Below, piece by piece: positions 62,941-64,000 of a stretch of 64,000 bases of DNA. The translations under genes and the position numbers were made by a program. The DNA is taken from positions 310,001-374,000 of the forward strand of contig NZ_CP053351.1 of NCBI RefSeq assembly GCF_013394655.1, in the 5' to 3' direction. The notes under the pieces are model-generated. The model had not been told where the DNA came from. It made no database searches and was given only the letters and a program-made list of their open reading frames with translations. Within the stretch, counting starts at the first letter, position 1; each line of letters begins with the position of its first letter. The stretch is from Winogradskyella schleiferi. Lineage in GTDB: Bacteria; Bacteroidota; Bacteroidia; Flavobacteriales; Flavobacteriaceae.

Positions 62941-63723
62941 TTAAAAATCTTTTTTCTTCGATTTAAATATAATTCTTAAAACTGGCATTACAACCCAAAT
63001 GGTTAACATCGCAAAAGAGACGATTAATCCAAAACTTGTTCCAAAAAATTGTTTAAAAACAGCACCTGTGTAACCCAATAAGGCGGAGATATCGAGCTTT
63101 AAAAGGATTAAGGTCCTGGATAAATCTATTGGATTTAGCATGGTGCCTACCAAAGATAATTTGTCTAATGGATAGTCTTCAAACATAATTAGTGTCATTA
63201 AAAACAAACCATCGTAAATCACTGCAAGAAATAACCAAAGTAAAATTGCATAACCAAATCCTTTAATTTTATTCTCGTTGGATAAGGCGATATTAAATGC
63301 TAGAGCCGTAAAGATCAACGTTAAAAAAGTCCCAGTAATCAGTAAAAGGGAAAAGTCCCATATGGCGCTACTTTCAAATAGGCCATAGAATACAAATGGA
63401 GTCCCTAAACCTAAAATTAAACTCATGGAAAGTGAAAGCGCCACTCCTAAGTACTGGCCTAAAAAGATGGACGAACGTTTTAAGGGTTGTGCCAACAACA
63501 ATTCTGTAAATTCCTTGGAATTATAATAATACATGACACCAAAAATAGTCCCAATTAAAGGCACTAAAACGATGATGACATTCATTAATGTTATGACCGC
63601 TTTTGAAAGGTCGTTGTTTAAAAATAATAACACAACACCTAATAATAAATAAAAGGCGAAATAGACGTAACTCCAACGACTACGCATTAAATCGTAAAAA
63701 CTATATTTTAATATCTTAAGCAT
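62941..63723 (-). CDS. nosY: NosY-like ABC transporter permease
   Basis: A 260-residue permease with six helices. It starts MLKILKYSFYDLMRSRWSYV and contains NSKEFTELLLAQPLKRSSIF, typical of NosY. With NosF and NosD it forms the ABC complex needed for copper-site maturation of nitrous oxide reductase. I chose the start at 63723, where ATG overlaps the nosF stop by 8 bp. An upstream in-frame ATG at 63759 lies inside nosF. Confidence 0.8.
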   Translation of the reverse strand: MLKILKYSFYDLMRSRWSYVYFAFYLLLGVVLLFLNNDLSKAVITLMNVIIVLVPLIGTIFGVMYYYNSKEFTELLLAQPLKRSSIFLGQYLGVALSLSMSLILGLGTPFVFYGLFESSAIWDFSLLLITGTFLTLIFTALAFNIALSNENKIKGFGYAILLWLFLAVIYDGLFLMTLIMFEDYPLDKLSLVGTMLNPIDLSRTLILLKLDISALLGYTGAVFKQFFGTSFGLIVSFAMLTIWVVMPVLRIIFKSKKKDF

Positions 63724-64000
63724 GATTATCGGATAATATAGACGCAATCGCATGTTCAAAATCAGGTTGATTGGTCTTGGTTTTTAATTTTGGAATAGTG
63801 CCTTTAAAATAAATTTTACCTTCAAGGATAAATACAATTTCATCTGAAATTTCCTCTACAAAACTCATAATGTGAGAGGTGATAAGGATGGTTTTGCCTT
63901 TAGCTTTTTCTGCTTGAATTAAATCTTTTAATCTAATCAGTGAAATTGGATCTAATCCTGAAGTTGGTTCGTCTAAAATAATAATAGGACTATCAAACAT
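63716..64000 (-). CDS. nosF: NosF-like ABC transporter ATPase, 5' part cut by window edge
   Basis: The last 94 residues of an ABC ATPase. They start inside the Walker B region (IIILDEPTSGLDP), have the H-loop ITSHIM, and end with the family-specific FEHAIASILSD tail of NosF. The start, Walker A and signature lie beyond the window. Overlap with nosY and the copper genes downstream support assignment to a nitrous-oxide-reductase maturation cluster. nosZ and nosD, if present, lie outside. Confidence 0.8.
   Translation of the reverse strand: MFDSPIIILDEPTSGLDPISLIRLKDLIQAEKAKGKTILITSHIMSFVEEISDEIVFILEGKIYFKGTIPKLKTKTNQPDFEHAIASILSDNHA

Overview
The window is an AT-rich chromosome segment from a marine-type member of the Flavobacteriaceae (Bacteroidetes). 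Evidence for this is the Por/T9SS C-terminal sorting tails (genes at 1 and 19210), TAnnTTTG-type -7 promoter boxes, SusC/TonB-type outer-membrane proteins, DUF4407/DUF4230/DUF4260 families, and the small palindromic repeats typical of this family. No phage, IS transposase or CRISPR array was seen. Both ends are cut: a T9SS leucine-rich-repeat protein on the left and nosF on the right.

Layout. 1-4.85 kb: T9SS protein, a tiny secreted peptide behind a long leader, a TPR histidine kinase/response regulator pair, and a possible small RNA behind tandem 22-bp repeats. 4.85-13 kb: mostly housekeeping (DUF456, GT2 plus LPG-synthase-like flippase, ruvC, hemW, cyclase, DUF4260, DUF4230, MmcQ). 13-18.9 kb: one tightly overlapping seven-gene operon carrying a receiver, an H-NOX heme-NO sensor, a PAS kinase, a FIST (NosP-like) sensor, a second kinase, an Hpt protein and a LytTR response regulator. 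19-23.2 kb: large T9SS protein and a cassette of small membrane/secreted proteins. 23.4-38.9 kb: exopolysaccharide-like locus (TPR/beta-barrel exporter, two STAS proteins, flippase, GT4, glycosidase, Ig-like protein, GT-C-like giant, receiver-GT2 fusion, pseudo-GT2, manA). 39-54 kb: DUF4407, M20 peptidase, tRNA-Leu, cold-shock protein, ClC channel, aspS, and a TetR-RND efflux operon. 54-64 kb: prenyl synthase, an NsrR-like Rrf2 regulator with ric, a NnrS/oxidase-I-like membrane protein, a hemerythrin-like gene broken by an amber codon, a copper-type TonB receptor with Met-rich lipoprotein, and nosY/nosF.

The main discovery candidate is a nitric-oxide-to-surface-polysaccharide circuit. Two to three half-sites related to CRTCKACA, spaced 21-22 bp (the period expected of LytTR operators), lie upstream of the sensor operon itself, of the T9SS protein, of the STAS-flippase operon, of the GT4 gene and of the receiver-GT2 gene. 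In each case the last half-site starts 35-36 bp before a -7-like box. A similar pair lies before the small-peptide leader at 1.3 kb. This suggests that the H-NOX/FIST relay ends in the LytTR regulator, which controls the polysaccharide locus and itself. A second NO theme (Rrf2/ric, NnrS-like, nos) lies at the right end with its own palindromic operators. The operators and reading frames are seen in the sequence. The families come from motif recognition, and the regulatory links are inference.
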